Below, piece after piece: positions 17,852-27,453 of a DNA stretch of 64,000 nt (position 1 is its first letter; each line of letters starts with the position of its first letter). The notes beneath the pieces were generated by a model that saw only the letters and a program-made list of their open reading frames with translations, searched no databases and was not told the origin of the DNA. The position numbers and the translations under genes were made by a program. The stretch comes from Paenibacillus agri (GTDB lineage: Bacteria > Bacillota > Bacilli > Paenibacillales > Paenibacillaceae): the NCBI RefSeq assembly GCF_013359945.1, contig NZ_JABWCS010000197.1:26203-90202 (forward strand), in the 5' to 3' direction.

Positions 17852-19283
17852 CCGGCGCACCTCCTTGGTTAAAATCATCATTCACTGCTCTCACATCAGC
17901 TTCTGATGCTAATCGTTCCGGACGATGCGGAATCAGCTCCATCAGCAGCGCCAGCAGAATTCCGACAAGCAGGCCATTACCGAGTAACGGTCGCAGTAAT
18001 GCAGGGAGTGAGACAAAGGTCGCCGCAGGCAACCCCATCAGGATCACTCCTACGAAAAGCGGTATACCCGCTGCATACAGATTGACCGGATCCTCCATTC
18101 TGACTTGCCGGAAATAATTAAGCGATGAAAATAACAGTCGTACATACGTCACCAGCAACACTGCGCTTCCTATACTCAGCGGTAACAATGTCATCCAGTC
18201 ACTCACCACCGGAATCAAACCGACGATCATAAAGAGCAGCGCCCCCAGTACAAACGGCAACCGCTCCCTAATCCGTGTCTGTTGAAGAAAGCCGATGGAT
18301 GACACATAAGGTGCATAAGGGACCGTCCCCAGTACACCGGACAACACTGTAAGTACACCGCTAATTGTAAACGAGCGCCGATACGTTTTGTCGTCTGCTT
18401 CCTGTTCATAGATGTCATCAGTTCCCTTGATCGCCCCGAACGTATTGGATGTATTCACCAGTCCTGCAATTACCGCGATCAGTATCACACCAATATCTAG
18501 CCCGCCCCAGCTCTGCGGCATACCTACCGGAAACAACCAGCGCCCTATACCTGCCCCTTCACTTGTCACGCTTGCTGGTACTGATTGTGTGACCCCAGTC
18601 AACTCATGACCCGCTCCAAATAACACGGCATACACTGCCCAGCCCGCCACGATTCCGATCAGCAGCGCATAAGGAGCCACTCTGCGTCCGCCCTTGATGA
18701 CAATCCAGATTGTCAATAAGGCTACCGCCGATGCTAAACCGAATACTGCTGGATGAAGCACCCGCTGCGCCTCAGACATGCCTGGAGATATGCCCATCAT
18801 TCCTTCGAGGAAGATCAAGTTCAGACGACAACCGAGCAGAAACATAAATACCGCCATCACCCGAGCCGTGAACAGCCTAGCCAGCCAGGCTCCCCAGCCC
18901 ATAACGCCAAGCAAAATCGTCACGACTCCCGACAGCACTACACCCACTGCCAGACTCGCTCCAACCTCTTGCAGACTTCGTCCGATGGAAGGTGCAGCCG
19001 CGCACAGTCCGAGAATCACTCCCCACCACAACCCCGACTGACCTTCCATTATCGCCCTGCGATGTCCGATTGCCGCCTGCATTACACTAGCAATGCCTGT
19101 CAGTACAAACGAGATTTGAACCAGCATCTCTACCTGGGTATGCCCTAATCGAAATGCTGCTCCGACCGTAATCGGGATCACAACTGTATTCGTAAATAAA
19201 AAGAAAAACCACTGCAAACCAGCAACCCAACGCAAAGCCCCAAGCCACTGTTTATTCGCGACATTGCTACGCTTCCCACTCAC
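17841..19283 (-). CDS. NCS2-family xanthine/uracil-type permease
   Basis: The protein is about 480 residues with 12-14 predicted membrane segments. It belongs to the nucleobase-ascorbate transporter (NCS2) family, judging by the block VNTSNTFGAIKG, which resembles the family signature, and by overall hydrophobic layout. GTG 19283 is chosen because GGGAGGT lies 6 bases upstream; the frame extends to 19346 without such a signal. It lies between pucG and the amidase gene and overlaps the latter. It probably imports a purine or ureide feeding the pathway. Confidence 0.85.
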   Translation of the reverse strand: MSGKRSNVANKQWLGALRWVAGLQWFFFLFTNTVVIPITVGAAFRLGHTQVEMLVQISFVLTGIASVMQAAIGHRRAIMEGQSGLWWGVILGLCAAAPSIGRSLQEVGASLAVGVVLSGVVTILLGVMGWGAWLARLFTARVMAVFMFLLGCRLNLIFLEGMMGISPGMSEAQRVLHPAVFGLASAVALLTIWIVIKGGRRVAPYALLIGIVAGWAVYAVLFGAGHELTGVTQSVPASVTSEGAGIGRWLFPVGMPQSWGGLDIGVILIAVIAGLVNTSNTFGAIKGTDDIYEQEADDKTYRRSFTISGVLTVLSGVLGTVPYAPYVSSIGFLQQTRIRERLPFVLGALLFMIVGLIPVVSDWMTLLPLSIGSAVLLVTYVRLLFSSLNYFRQVRMEDPVNLYAAGIPLFVGVILMGLPAATFVSLPALLRPLLGNGLLVGILLALLMELIPHRPERLASEADVRAVNDDFNQGGAPDEL

Positions 19284-19360
19284 CGACTGACCTCCCTCTA
19301 AACCCAAAGACCTCAGTCTATTCAAACTCTGTGCCCCGAAAAACACATGACACTCTTACA

Positions 19361-20599
19361 TCAGTTTGCAGCCCGCTCCACTCCGTACGCATCAAGCGCC
19401 GCCTGCATTCCACGTCCGACCTCAATCTTCGCCTGATGTCTAATCAATACAGCTTCCAGTGCAGACAGCACAAACAATACATTTTCCTTACGACAGCTGT
19501 AGCCCATCGTGCCGATCCGCCAGATTTGACCATGCAGCGGACCAAACGAACTAGCGATCTCAATTCCGAACTGTTCCAGCAGCATCTGCCGCACCGATTC
19601 TCCATTGATGGCCGCCGGAATTTTTACACAAGTCACCATTGGCGCTTTCCACGGTACATCATTGAACAGCTCCAGGCCCATGCCACGAATTCCCGCCATC
19701 AACGCCCGTTCATGCAGACGATGCCGCTCGAATCTCGCTTCCAGCCCCTCTTCCAGCACGATCCGTACACCTTCACGAAGCGCATACAGCATCGAGGTCG
19801 CTTCCGTATGGTGATTCAATCTACGCGGTCCCCAGTAATCCTGAAGCTGACTGAGGTCAAAATAATTACTTCGAATCGGCACGCGCACCTCAAGGCGATC
19901 CTGCTCCTGCGCGACACCGCGCTCAACCTTTTTACGCGTCAACAGCAGCTTCTCAATCCCTTCGTTATACGTAATCGGTGCCATTCCGGACGGGACGGAC
20001 AGACATTTTTGCGTCCCGCCGATCACAGCATCAAGCTGCCACTCATCCACCTTGACAGGCGTTCCGCCCAGCGTCGCTACCGCATCAACAACCGTCAATA
20101 CCCCAAGTTCCCGGCACGCAGGACCGATCTGATCAAGCGGCTGCATACACCCCGTCGAAGTCTCGCCATGCACGATAGCCAACACTTTGGGCTGAATACG
20201 ACGCACTTCTTCAATCACCGCCTGCTGGTCGAATACCTGCCCCCAAGGACACTCCATCAGATGCACATCCGCCCCGCAGCGCTCGGCGATCTCCGTAAGC
20301 AGATGCCCGAAACGGCCAAAGATCGGCACTAGCACCCTATCGCCTGGCTCGATCACGCTGCATAGCACCGCCTCCAGACCAGATCGCGATGTACCATCGA
20401 TTGGGAATGCCCACTTATTGTTCGTTTGAAACACTTGTCGGAGCATGTCCATCGTCTCGTTCATCATTGTGGTAAACGCCGGGTCGAACTGCCCCAATAT
20501 CGGCGTACTCATCGCACGCAGCACACGAGGATCTACCTCCACAGGCCCAGGTGTCATAATTGTCCGTAAGGGTGCTTGAATTTCCCGATAGTTCGTCAT
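19361..20599 (-). CDS. pucG: (S)-ureidoglycine-glyoxylate aminotransferase (class V)
   Basis: The 412-residue PLP enzyme begins with TPGPVEVDPRVL, contains VVDAVATLGG and has the cofactor Lys at about residue 198 in GGTQKCLSVPSG. These are marks of the class V alanine-glyoxylate/PucG group. It transfers the amino group from ureidoglycine to glyoxylate, giving oxalurate and glycine. GAGGAGG precedes the ATG. The gene is 36 bases downstream of allC and part of the same operon. The allantoate neighbours favour PucG over other class V aminotransferases. Confidence 0.9.
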   Translation of the reverse strand: MTNYREIQAPLRTIMTPGPVEVDPRVLRAMSTPILGQFDPAFTTMMNETMDMLRQVFQTNNKWAFPIDGTSRSGLEAVLCSVIEPGDRVLVPIFGRFGHLLTEIAERCGADVHLMECPWGQVFDQQAVIEEVRRIQPKVLAIVHGETSTGCMQPLDQIGPACRELGVLTVVDAVATLGGTPVKVDEWQLDAVIGGTQKCLSVPSGMAPITYNEGIEKLLLTRKKVERGVAQEQDRLEVRVPIRSNYFDLSQLQDYWGPRRLNHHTEATSMLYALREGVRIVLEEGLEARFERHRLHERALMAGIRGMGLELFNDVPWKAPMVTCVKIPAAINGESVRQMLLEQFGIEIASSFGPLHGQIWRIGTMGYSCRKENVLFVLSALEAVLIRHQAKIEVGRGMQAALDAYGVERAAN

Positions 20600-20635
20600 T
20601 TGGTCTGCCTCCTCAAATCCATATCATGATATACG

Positions 20636-21907
20636 TTAATACGCCAACTCATACAGCAGTTCAATTAACAAGCGAACCCCGCAGACCAGCTCATCTGTTC
20701 CAGTAAACTCACGTGGGGAATGACTAATCCCTAAATGACTGGGTACAAATAACAGCGAAGTTGGGCAATAGGTGCCGAACACTTGTGAATCATGCCCCGC
20801 ACCACTCGTCATCCTACGATGGGAGATTCCCTGACGCGCCAGAATCATCTGCGCTTTGGAAGCCAGTGTTTCTGACATCGCTACAGGGTCTTCATCCATC
20901 CATTTGTGATACGTAAGCGTTGTGCCTTGCGCCGCCGCGATCTTTTTCCACTCGATAAACAAGGCCTCACAGAACTGACGGATCACTTCAGCATCAGGGT
21001 GCCGCACATCAAGACTAAACGTCACTTCACGCGCAATAACATTGCCCACATTCGGATGAATCTCCATCCGTCCGACGGTAGCAACTAATCCATCCCCCTG
21101 TCGCTTCGCCCACTCACCCACTAGCCGAATCAATTCAGCAGCAGTCAGGAGCGCATCACGTCGCCACTCCATTGGCGTTGTACCCGCGTGATTGCTTTCC
21201 CCGCTTACCGTAACTTCATAACGACGTTGTCCAACGATGTGGCTGACAAGCCCGATGGATTGGCCTTCTCGCTCCAGCACCTCGCCCTGCTCAACATGCA
21301 GTTCGATAAAGCACTCCAGATCATCGCGACGCGGTGAAGGATGAATCCCCATTCCGAATCCTGCTTGCCCCATCGCTTCACGGAATGAGATTCCCTCGGC
21401 ATCTGCGATCCCTTCGACCTGCTGCATGTCACGAATCCCAGTCATACTGCCAGAACCCCAATAAGTCATTGGAAAGCGACTACCCTCCTCCTCGCAAAGC
21501 GACACAACCTCAATGCTCCTGCGCGGTGTCCCGTAGTGCTCTTTTAGATAACGGACAGCGATAAAACTGGCAATAATCCCGTAAGCTCCATCATATTTAC
21601 CACCATCGACAACCGTATCCAGATGTGAACCAGTAAGAATCACCCGACCGTCCTGTTCCGTGCCGGAAAGTCTTCCGAACAGATTGCCAACATCATCATA
21701 GCGCGGTATTAATCCGCCCTCTCGCATGCAATGCTCCAAGGCCGACTGAGCCGCTTGCCATGCGGGAGAATAGAGTGTTCGGGTCACACCGTGATCCCCA
21801 TGCTCCCCTTGACCACCATAAGTTGCGAGCCAGTCGATCATCTCACTCACCTGCTGATGCAGATCAGTAGGTGACGGGACCACCAACGGTTGTTGTTCGA
21901 TCCTCAT
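20636..21907 (-). CDS. allC: Allantoate amidohydrolase (M20 family)
   Basis: This protein of about 423 residues is an M20/amidase-carbamoylase-type metalloenzyme. It has GSHLDTVVDGGKYDGAYG with metal-binding His and Asp, SLCEEEGSRFP with the catalytic and metal-binding Glu, ELHVEQGEVLE, SNHAGTTPM in the dimerisation/substrate domain, and GAGHDSQVFG near the end. It converts allantoate to ureidoglycine, the substrate of the next gene product. ATG 21907 is chosen because GGGGGA lies 7 bases upstream; the frame runs on to 21922. It is the first gene of the operon and starts close to a perfect GlnR/TnrA box. Confidence 0.92.
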   Translation of the reverse strand: MRIEQQPLVVPSPTDLHQQVSEMIDWLATYGGQGEHGDHGVTRTLYSPAWQAAQSALEHCMREGGLIPRYDDVGNLFGRLSGTEQDGRVILTGSHLDTVVDGGKYDGAYGIIASFIAVRYLKEHYGTPRRSIEVVSLCEEEGSRFPMTYWGSGSMTGIRDMQQVEGIADAEGISFREAMGQAGFGMGIHPSPRRDDLECFIELHVEQGEVLEREGQSIGLVSHIVGQRRYEVTVSGESNHAGTTPMEWRRDALLTAAELIRLVGEWAKRQGDGLVATVGRMEIHPNVGNVIAREVTFSLDVRHPDAEVIRQFCEALFIEWKKIAAAQGTTLTYHKWMDEDPVAMSETLASKAQMILARQGISHRRMTSGAGHDSQVFGTYCPTSLLFVPSHLGISHSPREFTGTDELVCGVRLLIELLYELAY

Positions 21908-21979
21908 TTCGCATTCCCCCATTTTTCACTACATGCCCGTCTGCCTGTGTCTGTACCTTCACATTCCACTCTGTATCCA

Positions 21980-21996
21980 TGTCAGATTTTATAACA
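21980..21996. promoter_or_regulatory. Perfect GlnR/TnrA box at the allC promoter
   Basis: TGTCAGATTTTATAACA matches the Bacillus TnrA/GlnR consensus TGTNANAWWWTMTNACA at every defined position on both strands. It overlaps the predicted -10 of the leftward allC promoter (21986-21991). Binding there would tie purine use to nitrogen status. Confidence 0.75.
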
Positions 21997-22013
21997 AAAT
22001 GTTGACTTGGCAA
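21986..22013 (-). promoter_or_regulatory. Predicted allC promoter
   Basis: Leftward TTGCCA (22008-22013) and TAAAAT (21986-21991) are spaced by 16 bases, about 80 bases upstream of the chosen allC start. The -10 lies inside the GlnR/TnrA box. Confidence 0.5.
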
Positions 22014-22130
22014 ATTCATTGTCTTCATTGTAAAATAAATCAACCTAAAAAACATGCACGTAGGTGTAGAAGAACCGGTGTAATAATTGTACACAATAAC
22101 TAATACAGAGAATTGTGAGGAGGCATTGTC

Positions 22131-23762
22131 ATGAAACTAGAGGAATTGTTACACATCCCTGTTTTTAACGGAACGCAGATCGTCGCAGGGAGCGCGGGGC
22201 TGGAACGCGAAGTACTGACGGTCAACATGATGGATGCCCCCGATATCATTACCTTTCTCAAGCCCAATGAACTGCTGATTACGACAGCCTTTCATTTCAA
22301 GGATGACTTGCCTTCATTACTGCTATTGATCGAGGAAATGGGGCGTCAGAACTGCTCGGGATTAGGAATCAAGACAAAACGCTTCCTCGGCACTCTGCCT
22401 TCTGTGCTGATCGAACGCGCAAACGAACTGGCTGTCCCCTTGCTGGAACTTCCAGTCGAACCGTCGCTCGGTGACATTGTGAACAAGTCACTTAGCCATA
22501 TTCTCGATGTACGTACACATGAGCTGCACAATGCAATGCAAGCTCACCGCCAATTCACCCATGATATTATGAAGGGCGAGGGTATGGTTAAAGTGCTGGT
22601 GGACCTGTCAAACTTGCTTAAAACTCCTGTCCTTCTGCTTGATCCGCACCTTCGTCTTCTTGCAGGGAAGCCACAGCGGCAGACCTTGACCGCAGAACTA
22701 GACCAACTGATGTCCGAACGATGTGTGGTATTATCGCCTCCTTCAACATTCTCCAGCTTTTCATTTCTAAAGGAAGAACGTAGTGTTCTGACTCTATTCC
22801 CTGTCTATACCTATCAGCAGCTCCACTATCTTGGTGTAGAGGCTGAACTGTCCCCCAAAGATCGCTCGACGATCCTGACCATTGAACAGGCCGCCAACGT
22901 TATCGCCTTCGATCTGATGAAAGAACAAGCGCTCAATCAGAACCGTCGTCGTATCCAGAATGAGTTCTTTGGCAAGTTCATCAACGGCTCTTTTTCCAGT
23001 GCAGACGAGATTATCAGCCGTGCGCGAGAGCTGGGGCTGCCGGAGAGTCAACGCTATATTTGCGCAGTTGGACAACTTGATGGAGGAGACAAGTCTCTCA
23101 GTTTTATGCAGTACAAATCAGACCAAGATCGGATAGCCGATCATATAGTGTCCGAACTACGATCCTTCCCCCAAACCATTCGCCTATTCCTGCTCGACAA
23201 GCAGTACGTCTTACTGATGCTGCTGACAGACGAATGGCGAGAGGTGGAAACGTCCTTCTTGCAGGGACTGTCGAGACTACAAGACCGGCTTCAGACGCAT
23301 AATGAAGCTTCGCTGTCCTTTGGCGTAAGTAGTTACGCCCAGCAACTTATCCATATCCCGGTCTCGTACAAGGAAGCCAGCGAAGCACTCTATTTCGGTG
23401 GAATGGCGGGTCGCTGCCGCTTTGTCGAGTTGTATCAACCAAAAGAGGTACCGGAAATTTTACGCCTGATCCCCTATGCTCATCTTAAGAAGTTCTATCT
23501 GGAGACGTTTCAAGCATTCATCGACGAGACGATTAAGGACCATCGCTTGCTGCTTCAGACACTCTCTGTCTATCTGGAGACTCACTGCCAGCTCGCCGAA
23601 ACAGCAAAGCGCCTCTATATTCACCGCAATACGGTGATATATCGATTGGAAAAATGTGAAGAGCTGCTAGGGCGCAGCCTAAAGGACCCAGAGGAAACAC
23701 TTCGTTTGCGGCTGGCGTTCCGGATTAAGGCGTTATTGCCGGAACATGAACTGAGGGAGTGA
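22131..23762 (+). CDS. pucR: PucR-type purine catabolism regulator
   Basis: The 543-residue protein has the PucR N-terminal domain (residues 1-125, beginning LEELLHIPVFNG). The middle region is of variable sequence. The C-terminal helix-turn-helix of the PucR/CdaR type has AETAKRLYIHRNTVIYRLEK near residue 500. The length is close to Bacillus subtilis PucR. GAGGAGG precedes the ATG. It is divergent from the allC operon and so probably controls that operon and pucI-allB, in response to an allantoin-pathway metabolite. Confidence 0.92.
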   Translation: MKLEELLHIPVFNGTQIVAGSAGLEREVLTVNMMDAPDIITFLKPNELLITTAFHFKDDLPSLLLLIEEMGRQNCSGLGIKTKRFLGTLPSVLIERANELAVPLLELPVEPSLGDIVNKSLSHILDVRTHELHNAMQAHRQFTHDIMKGEGMVKVLVDLSNLLKTPVLLLDPHLRLLAGKPQRQTLTAELDQLMSERCVVLSPPSTFSSFSFLKEERSVLTLFPVYTYQQLHYLGVEAELSPKDRSTILTIEQAANVIAFDLMKEQALNQNRRRIQNEFFGKFINGSFSSADEIISRARELGLPESQRYICAVGQLDGGDKSLSFMQYKSDQDRIADHIVSELRSFPQTIRLFLLDKQYVLLMLLTDEWREVETSFLQGLSRLQDRLQTHNEASLSFGVSSYAQQLIHIPVSYKEASEALYFGGMAGRCRFVELYQPKEVPEILRLIPYAHLKKFYLETFQAFIDETIKDHRLLLQTLSVYLETHCQLAETAKRLYIHRNTVIYRLEKCEELLGRSLKDPEETLRLRLAFRIKALLPEHELRE

Positions 23763-23875
23763 GCAGAACAGGTACTTTATTTCCGAACAGTTTAAACAGT
23801 CATGTATTCTTATATTAGCCATGAGTCTGCTTTTGGCCATTCGACACTTTGATTATAAAAGGTATTCAAGTCAAC

Positions 23876-23925
23876 ACGAAAAACAGCGCTCCTCCAGAAC
23901 GAACAGGAGAAAGCGCTGTTTCTTC
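23876..23925 (-). terminator. Terminator between pucR and the mannoside operon
   Basis: The arms AAACAGCGCT and AGCGCTGTTT, with an additional CCTCC/AGGAG pairing inside, flank a short loop. Leftwards it ends in five T. It serves the leftward GH38 gene and may also stop pucR transcription. Confidence 0.7.
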
Positions 23926-23955
23926 GTGTGTTATGTGCAAGGTAAACTTGTTACC

Positions 23956-26466
23956 TCAGTCGCGGGACCGGGTTACAACGAATGGCTCAATAAGACCCTG
24001 CAGGGACGAGGCAATGCTAGCCGGAGGCATTTTATCACCTATAGCAACGTAATATTGGAACTCATAAAATCCGCCCAAGGTTGCTTTGAAATTCGTCTCC
24101 CAGTAGTTGGTCATAAGCCAGGCATAGGTTTCCGGACTAGTGTCAGGCTGCTGCTGGGTATGAACCTGTCTCGTGCCATAATCTAGCGATCCCAATTGGA
24201 TAAGCGGTGTATCTGGAGTCGCCAGCATCAGGGAACGCTCTTCATCCTGCCACGCGATACCTGCTTGTACGGCGGAGTAGTCCAGACAACTTCCCGGAAT
24301 TTGGTCTCTCCAAGGGCGTACGACCCCGCCGGGCTTATCCGCATATAAAGTCTCTTGCTCACTGTCCCCAGCGGTAAACGGCAGCGCAAGGTACACATTT
24401 TCCGGATTCCAGACACTGTCCTTATGGAAGTGGACGGAGATATCTACACGGCTGGTCTTGGCGTATACCTTAAGGAACAAGGAGAAATAGGAGATCCCCT
24501 GCAATTGGTAGCGAAGCTCCAGCGTAGCATATAGCGGACCGTTATCCAGCTCTTTGACAGAGGCAAGCCGGCCGATCGACCGCTGCACACCCAGGCCTTT
24601 ACGGTTACGTCCCATGCGTGACCGAATACCCCAGACCTCGGAGGCCTCTGATTCCGCAGCAGGAACCGTAACCTCATAAACCGGTGTAAAAGCACCATAT
24701 TGTGCATCCGGCCGCAGCAATTCTTTTCCTGCCTCTTTATCGTACCATGAGGTAATGCCGCCTGCTTCCGACCATTTCAGAGAGAGGAACGGAGACTCCA
24801 GCCCATGCTGAGACAAGGTGATTGATGATGCAGTTGCCCCAGCTGGCATAAGAGGATAAATGTCGACCATATCGTATACCCGGTCACTGCCGACAAGCTT
24901 CGTATTGGATACTGTTATACCTGTGCTCGCAGACTTCTGCGGCAGCGGACGCAAGGTCAGCATACAGGTCTGCAGTCCCTTCAGCGTCAGCTCTGTGATG
25001 ATGATCTGCGGTTGGGATGATTGCATAGGCAATACTTCTCCAGTGTCTTCGCGGATGACTTCCACGCCACTGCGAAGCTCATCCGGCTCCCATCCCTCCA
25101 GCCTCAGCTGCACCAGCTCCGTGATTTCAAGCTCCGACGTATTCGTTACACGGAAGCGATATGGACGGCCAGGATATAATGTCGCTCCATTCTCAGCCAG
25201 CAGCACAGCATCCAGTGCACGATAAGCTAAACGGCTTGCTTCTGCAGCATGGGCCTGCTTGCGCACCTCCAGCATTTGTACATTTTTATGCCAGGGTTCA
25301 TAAATGGAGGAATGATAGCCCCAGGTATGCTCGGCATACAGGACCAGCGCCTGCTCGACCGACTCCAGTTCTTGATCACTGACATGATTCCGCTGCGGAT
25401 CGAGCTTTTCTACCTTGCGGAGTGTGCGCTGCGCGTCACGGTAAATCTGGGTATGCATCGGTGTGGAGCTGACGCCATCTGTCCACCAATCCGGCCAATC
25501 TCCTGCATGAACTGGCAGCTCATCTAATCCTTCCTGCTTCAATCGCTCAAAAAATTGACTCAAGCTGACCATTTCAATGGAAATCTGCTCACCGTGCTGA
25601 CGATTCCATTGTCCAATCCATTCAATGATTGCACTGTTCGGCGCTCCATTGTCCGTTGGCAGTCCAGATAGCATGACAGGCACGAATGGATACGGATACT
25701 GTTCCACCTCCAATTGGGTGAGATAGCGATGAATACGGATATTAGCAATCTGATCGTGAATCTCCCCCGGCTCAACAAGCTTATGATTGAACTCGTCGCG
25801 GATCATATATTTGCCAAGCGCTCCCGGGCATAGCCCAAGCTCGTTGCCAAACATGTAGTGCTCGCCGTTCCATACCAAGAGCCGCTCGCCGCTGGGAGAC
25901 TCCCACCAGAACGGAAGCTGCTTGCGCCCAAGCGGGTACATGCCGTGATGAGTATGAATGCAGCTGAATAAATGCCGGATACCATTTTGCAGCAGACTAT
26001 CGGCATATCCCCAGCTATAACCGTTAATATCTGCCGTCATCGCACTATCCACCTGATGTCCGATCGAACGGGCATAGGCTTGCGCTTTGCTATGAATTTT
26101 GCTTAGCAGACCGTAATCCGGCAGCTCGGTCATATTGAGGTATGTTCCGGATAATTCAATGTCGCCCCGCAGAACGGCCTCGGCAAAATCCCGCTGCTCA
26201 GCAGCACTGGCCTGCTGCAAAAACTGCTCCACAGCCCAGAAGGTCTCACACGTCCAGCGGAATCCTTGCCAATCGGGGTTAGCCCCGCTATGAGCATCCT
26301 GGACAATACGCAGAGCCTGGCGAATGAAATCGACATGGTATTGTTCAATTTTCTCCTGCCGCTCGGTGTAGCCCAGATCCGTGTGAGAATGGTGAATCGC
26401 GTAAATTGTCCACTTACGTGCAGTCAGCGGAATAGAGCTCTGCTCTAATTGTTGTTGAAGGTTCAT
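23956..26466 (-). CDS. Glycoside hydrolase family 38 alpha-mannosidase-like protein (second copy)
   Basis: The 836-residue protein carries HHSHTDLGY (residues 25-33) with zinc-binding His and Asp, the nucleophile Asp in TADINGYSWGY (about residue 146), and EHTWGYHSS further on, as expected for GH38. No signal peptide is present. AAGGAG lies upstream of the ATG. It is the last gene of a three-gene unit, 18 bases after a ROK kinase and following a mannose-6-phosphate isomerase. This strongly suggests release of mannose from an imported mannoside, then phosphorylation and isomerisation to fructose-6-phosphate. Confidence 0.9.
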   Translation of the reverse strand: MNLQQQLEQSSIPLTARKWTIYAIHHSHTDLGYTERQEKIEQYHVDFIRQALRIVQDAHSGANPDWQGFRWTCETFWAVEQFLQQASAAEQRDFAEAVLRGDIELSGTYLNMTELPDYGLLSKIHSKAQAYARSIGHQVDSAMTADINGYSWGYADSLLQNGIRHLFSCIHTHHGMYPLGRKQLPFWWESPSGERLLVWNGEHYMFGNELGLCPGALGKYMIRDEFNHKLVEPGEIHDQIANIRIHRYLTQLEVEQYPYPFVPVMLSGLPTDNGAPNSAIIEWIGQWNRQHGEQISIEMVSLSQFFERLKQEGLDELPVHAGDWPDWWTDGVSSTPMHTQIYRDAQRTLRKVEKLDPQRNHVSDQELESVEQALVLYAEHTWGYHSSIYEPWHKNVQMLEVRKQAHAAEASRLAYRALDAVLLAENGATLYPGRPYRFRVTNTSELEITELVQLRLEGWEPDELRSGVEVIREDTGEVLPMQSSQPQIIITELTLKGLQTCMLTLRPLPQKSASTGITVSNTKLVGSDRVYDMVDIYPLMPAGATASSITLSQHGLESPFLSLKWSEAGGITSWYDKEAGKELLRPDAQYGAFTPVYEVTVPAAESEASEVWGIRSRMGRNRKGLGVQRSIGRLASVKELDNGPLYATLELRYQLQGISYFSLFLKVYAKTSRVDISVHFHKDSVWNPENVYLALPFTAGDSEQETLYADKPGGVVRPWRDQIPGSCLDYSAVQAGIAWQDEERSLMLATPDTPLIQLGSLDYGTRQVHTQQQPDTSPETYAWLMTNYWETNFKATLGGFYEFQYYVAIGDKMPPASIASSLQGLIEPFVVTRSRD

Positions 26467-26484
26467 CCTGAGAACTCCTTTATG

Positions 26485-27453
26485 TTATGAATGGTGAAAT
26501 AGTTGATGTATGCCATAGAACACTTGCCCCAGCACATCGTTCTCATAATAAAGCTCTGCCTGCTCCGGCTTCAGTGCGCTCAGCAAGCTGTCTGCAAATA
26601 AGTCTCGGCTTTTGGCAATTTGTCCGCCAAGAACAAGCTTGTCGGGCTGAAAGGCAGCTACATAAGGACGAAGCATGTGACCAAGCCGCTGGCCGTATAT
26701 TTTCCATACCTGAATGGCGGAGGGATCACCTGATTGGGCAGCAACAGCCAGATTCTGTACACTATCATCGCTTGAACGAACCTGGAGGCTATCACCCAGC
26801 GACAAAATCCCTCTGCTGCCGAATACATCATCGATTCGTTCGCCGTCAAATTTCTCTTCATACAACATGCCCGTGGCCGGTACGCCTGATCTGCCGGTGA
26901 CCACTTTCCGCTTCTCAATAAAGGTAGATCCAAGCCCCGTTCCCAGCGTCAGACATAGCATTTTGTCCTCCGGGAACAATCTGCTGACGCCAAGGGAGAA
27001 CAGCACGGCATCATTGCCCAGTCGGATAGGGGCCGCAGCCAGCTCGGACAACCATGGCATTGATGAATTAAGCTCCGCACGCCGGGTTAATTCATCCCGC
27101 AGCAGTGCTTGCAAATTAAGGCCGTAAATGGATTCATATTTATTGAGCCCACGAATACGTGAAATACCTGACTCATATTCGAAAGGTCCCGGAAAGGCAA
27201 GTCCGATTACAAATCCGGCCGGATGTTCTTCGATACCTTGCTGCGCTCTATAGGCGGTTGACAGTTCCAGAATAAGATCTGCCAGACCGCCGACGATCTG
27301 TTCCGGGGTTCCATTTGAATGTGATGGCCGAATGAAAGAAAGCTCAGGCAGAAGAATGCCATTCTTAAGGACACCCGCTTTCAAATACGTTCCTCCAGCA
27401 TCGATTGCAATGGTCGTCATTAAGCCGGTCTGCAGTAAGACCCCAGGCTCCAT
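26485..27453 (-). CDS. ROK-family sugar kinase (probable mannokinase/fructokinase/glucokinase type)
   Basis: The 322-residue protein begins, after a short extension, with the phosphate-1 motif IAIDAGGTYLKAG and has GTGLGSTFIEK as the phosphate-2 region. The Cys-rich zinc motif common in many ROK kinases is not evident. Its ATG overlaps the manA stop as TAATG, so translation is coupled; an internal ATG at 27420 would give the shorter N-terminus usual for the family. Between manA and an alpha-mannosidase gene, a kinase making mannose-6-phosphate is the simplest reading. Sugar specificity is inferred from context. Confidence 0.85.
   Translation of the reverse strand: MEPGVLLQTGLMTTIAIDAGGTYLKAGVLKNGILLPELSFIRPSHSNGTPEQIVGGLADLILELSTAYRAQQGIEEHPAGFVIGLAFPGPFEYESGISRIRGLNKYESIYGLNLQALLRDELTRRAELNSSMPWLSELAAAPIRLGNDAVLFSLGVSRLFPEDKMLCLTLGTGLGSTFIEKRKVVTGRSGVPATGMLYEEKFDGERIDDVFGSRGILSLGDSLQVRSSDDSVQNLAVAAQSGDPSAIQVWKIYGQRLGHMLRPYVAAFQPDKLVLGGQIAKSRDLFADSLLSALKPEQAELYYENDVLGQVFYGIHQLFHHS

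Noticed and set aside
19331..20332. 333-codon open frame on the + strand
   Set aside because: It lies antisense to the well-supported pucG gene, is rich in His, Arg and Gln as mirror frames of GC-rich genes are, and has no ribosome binding site or known domain.
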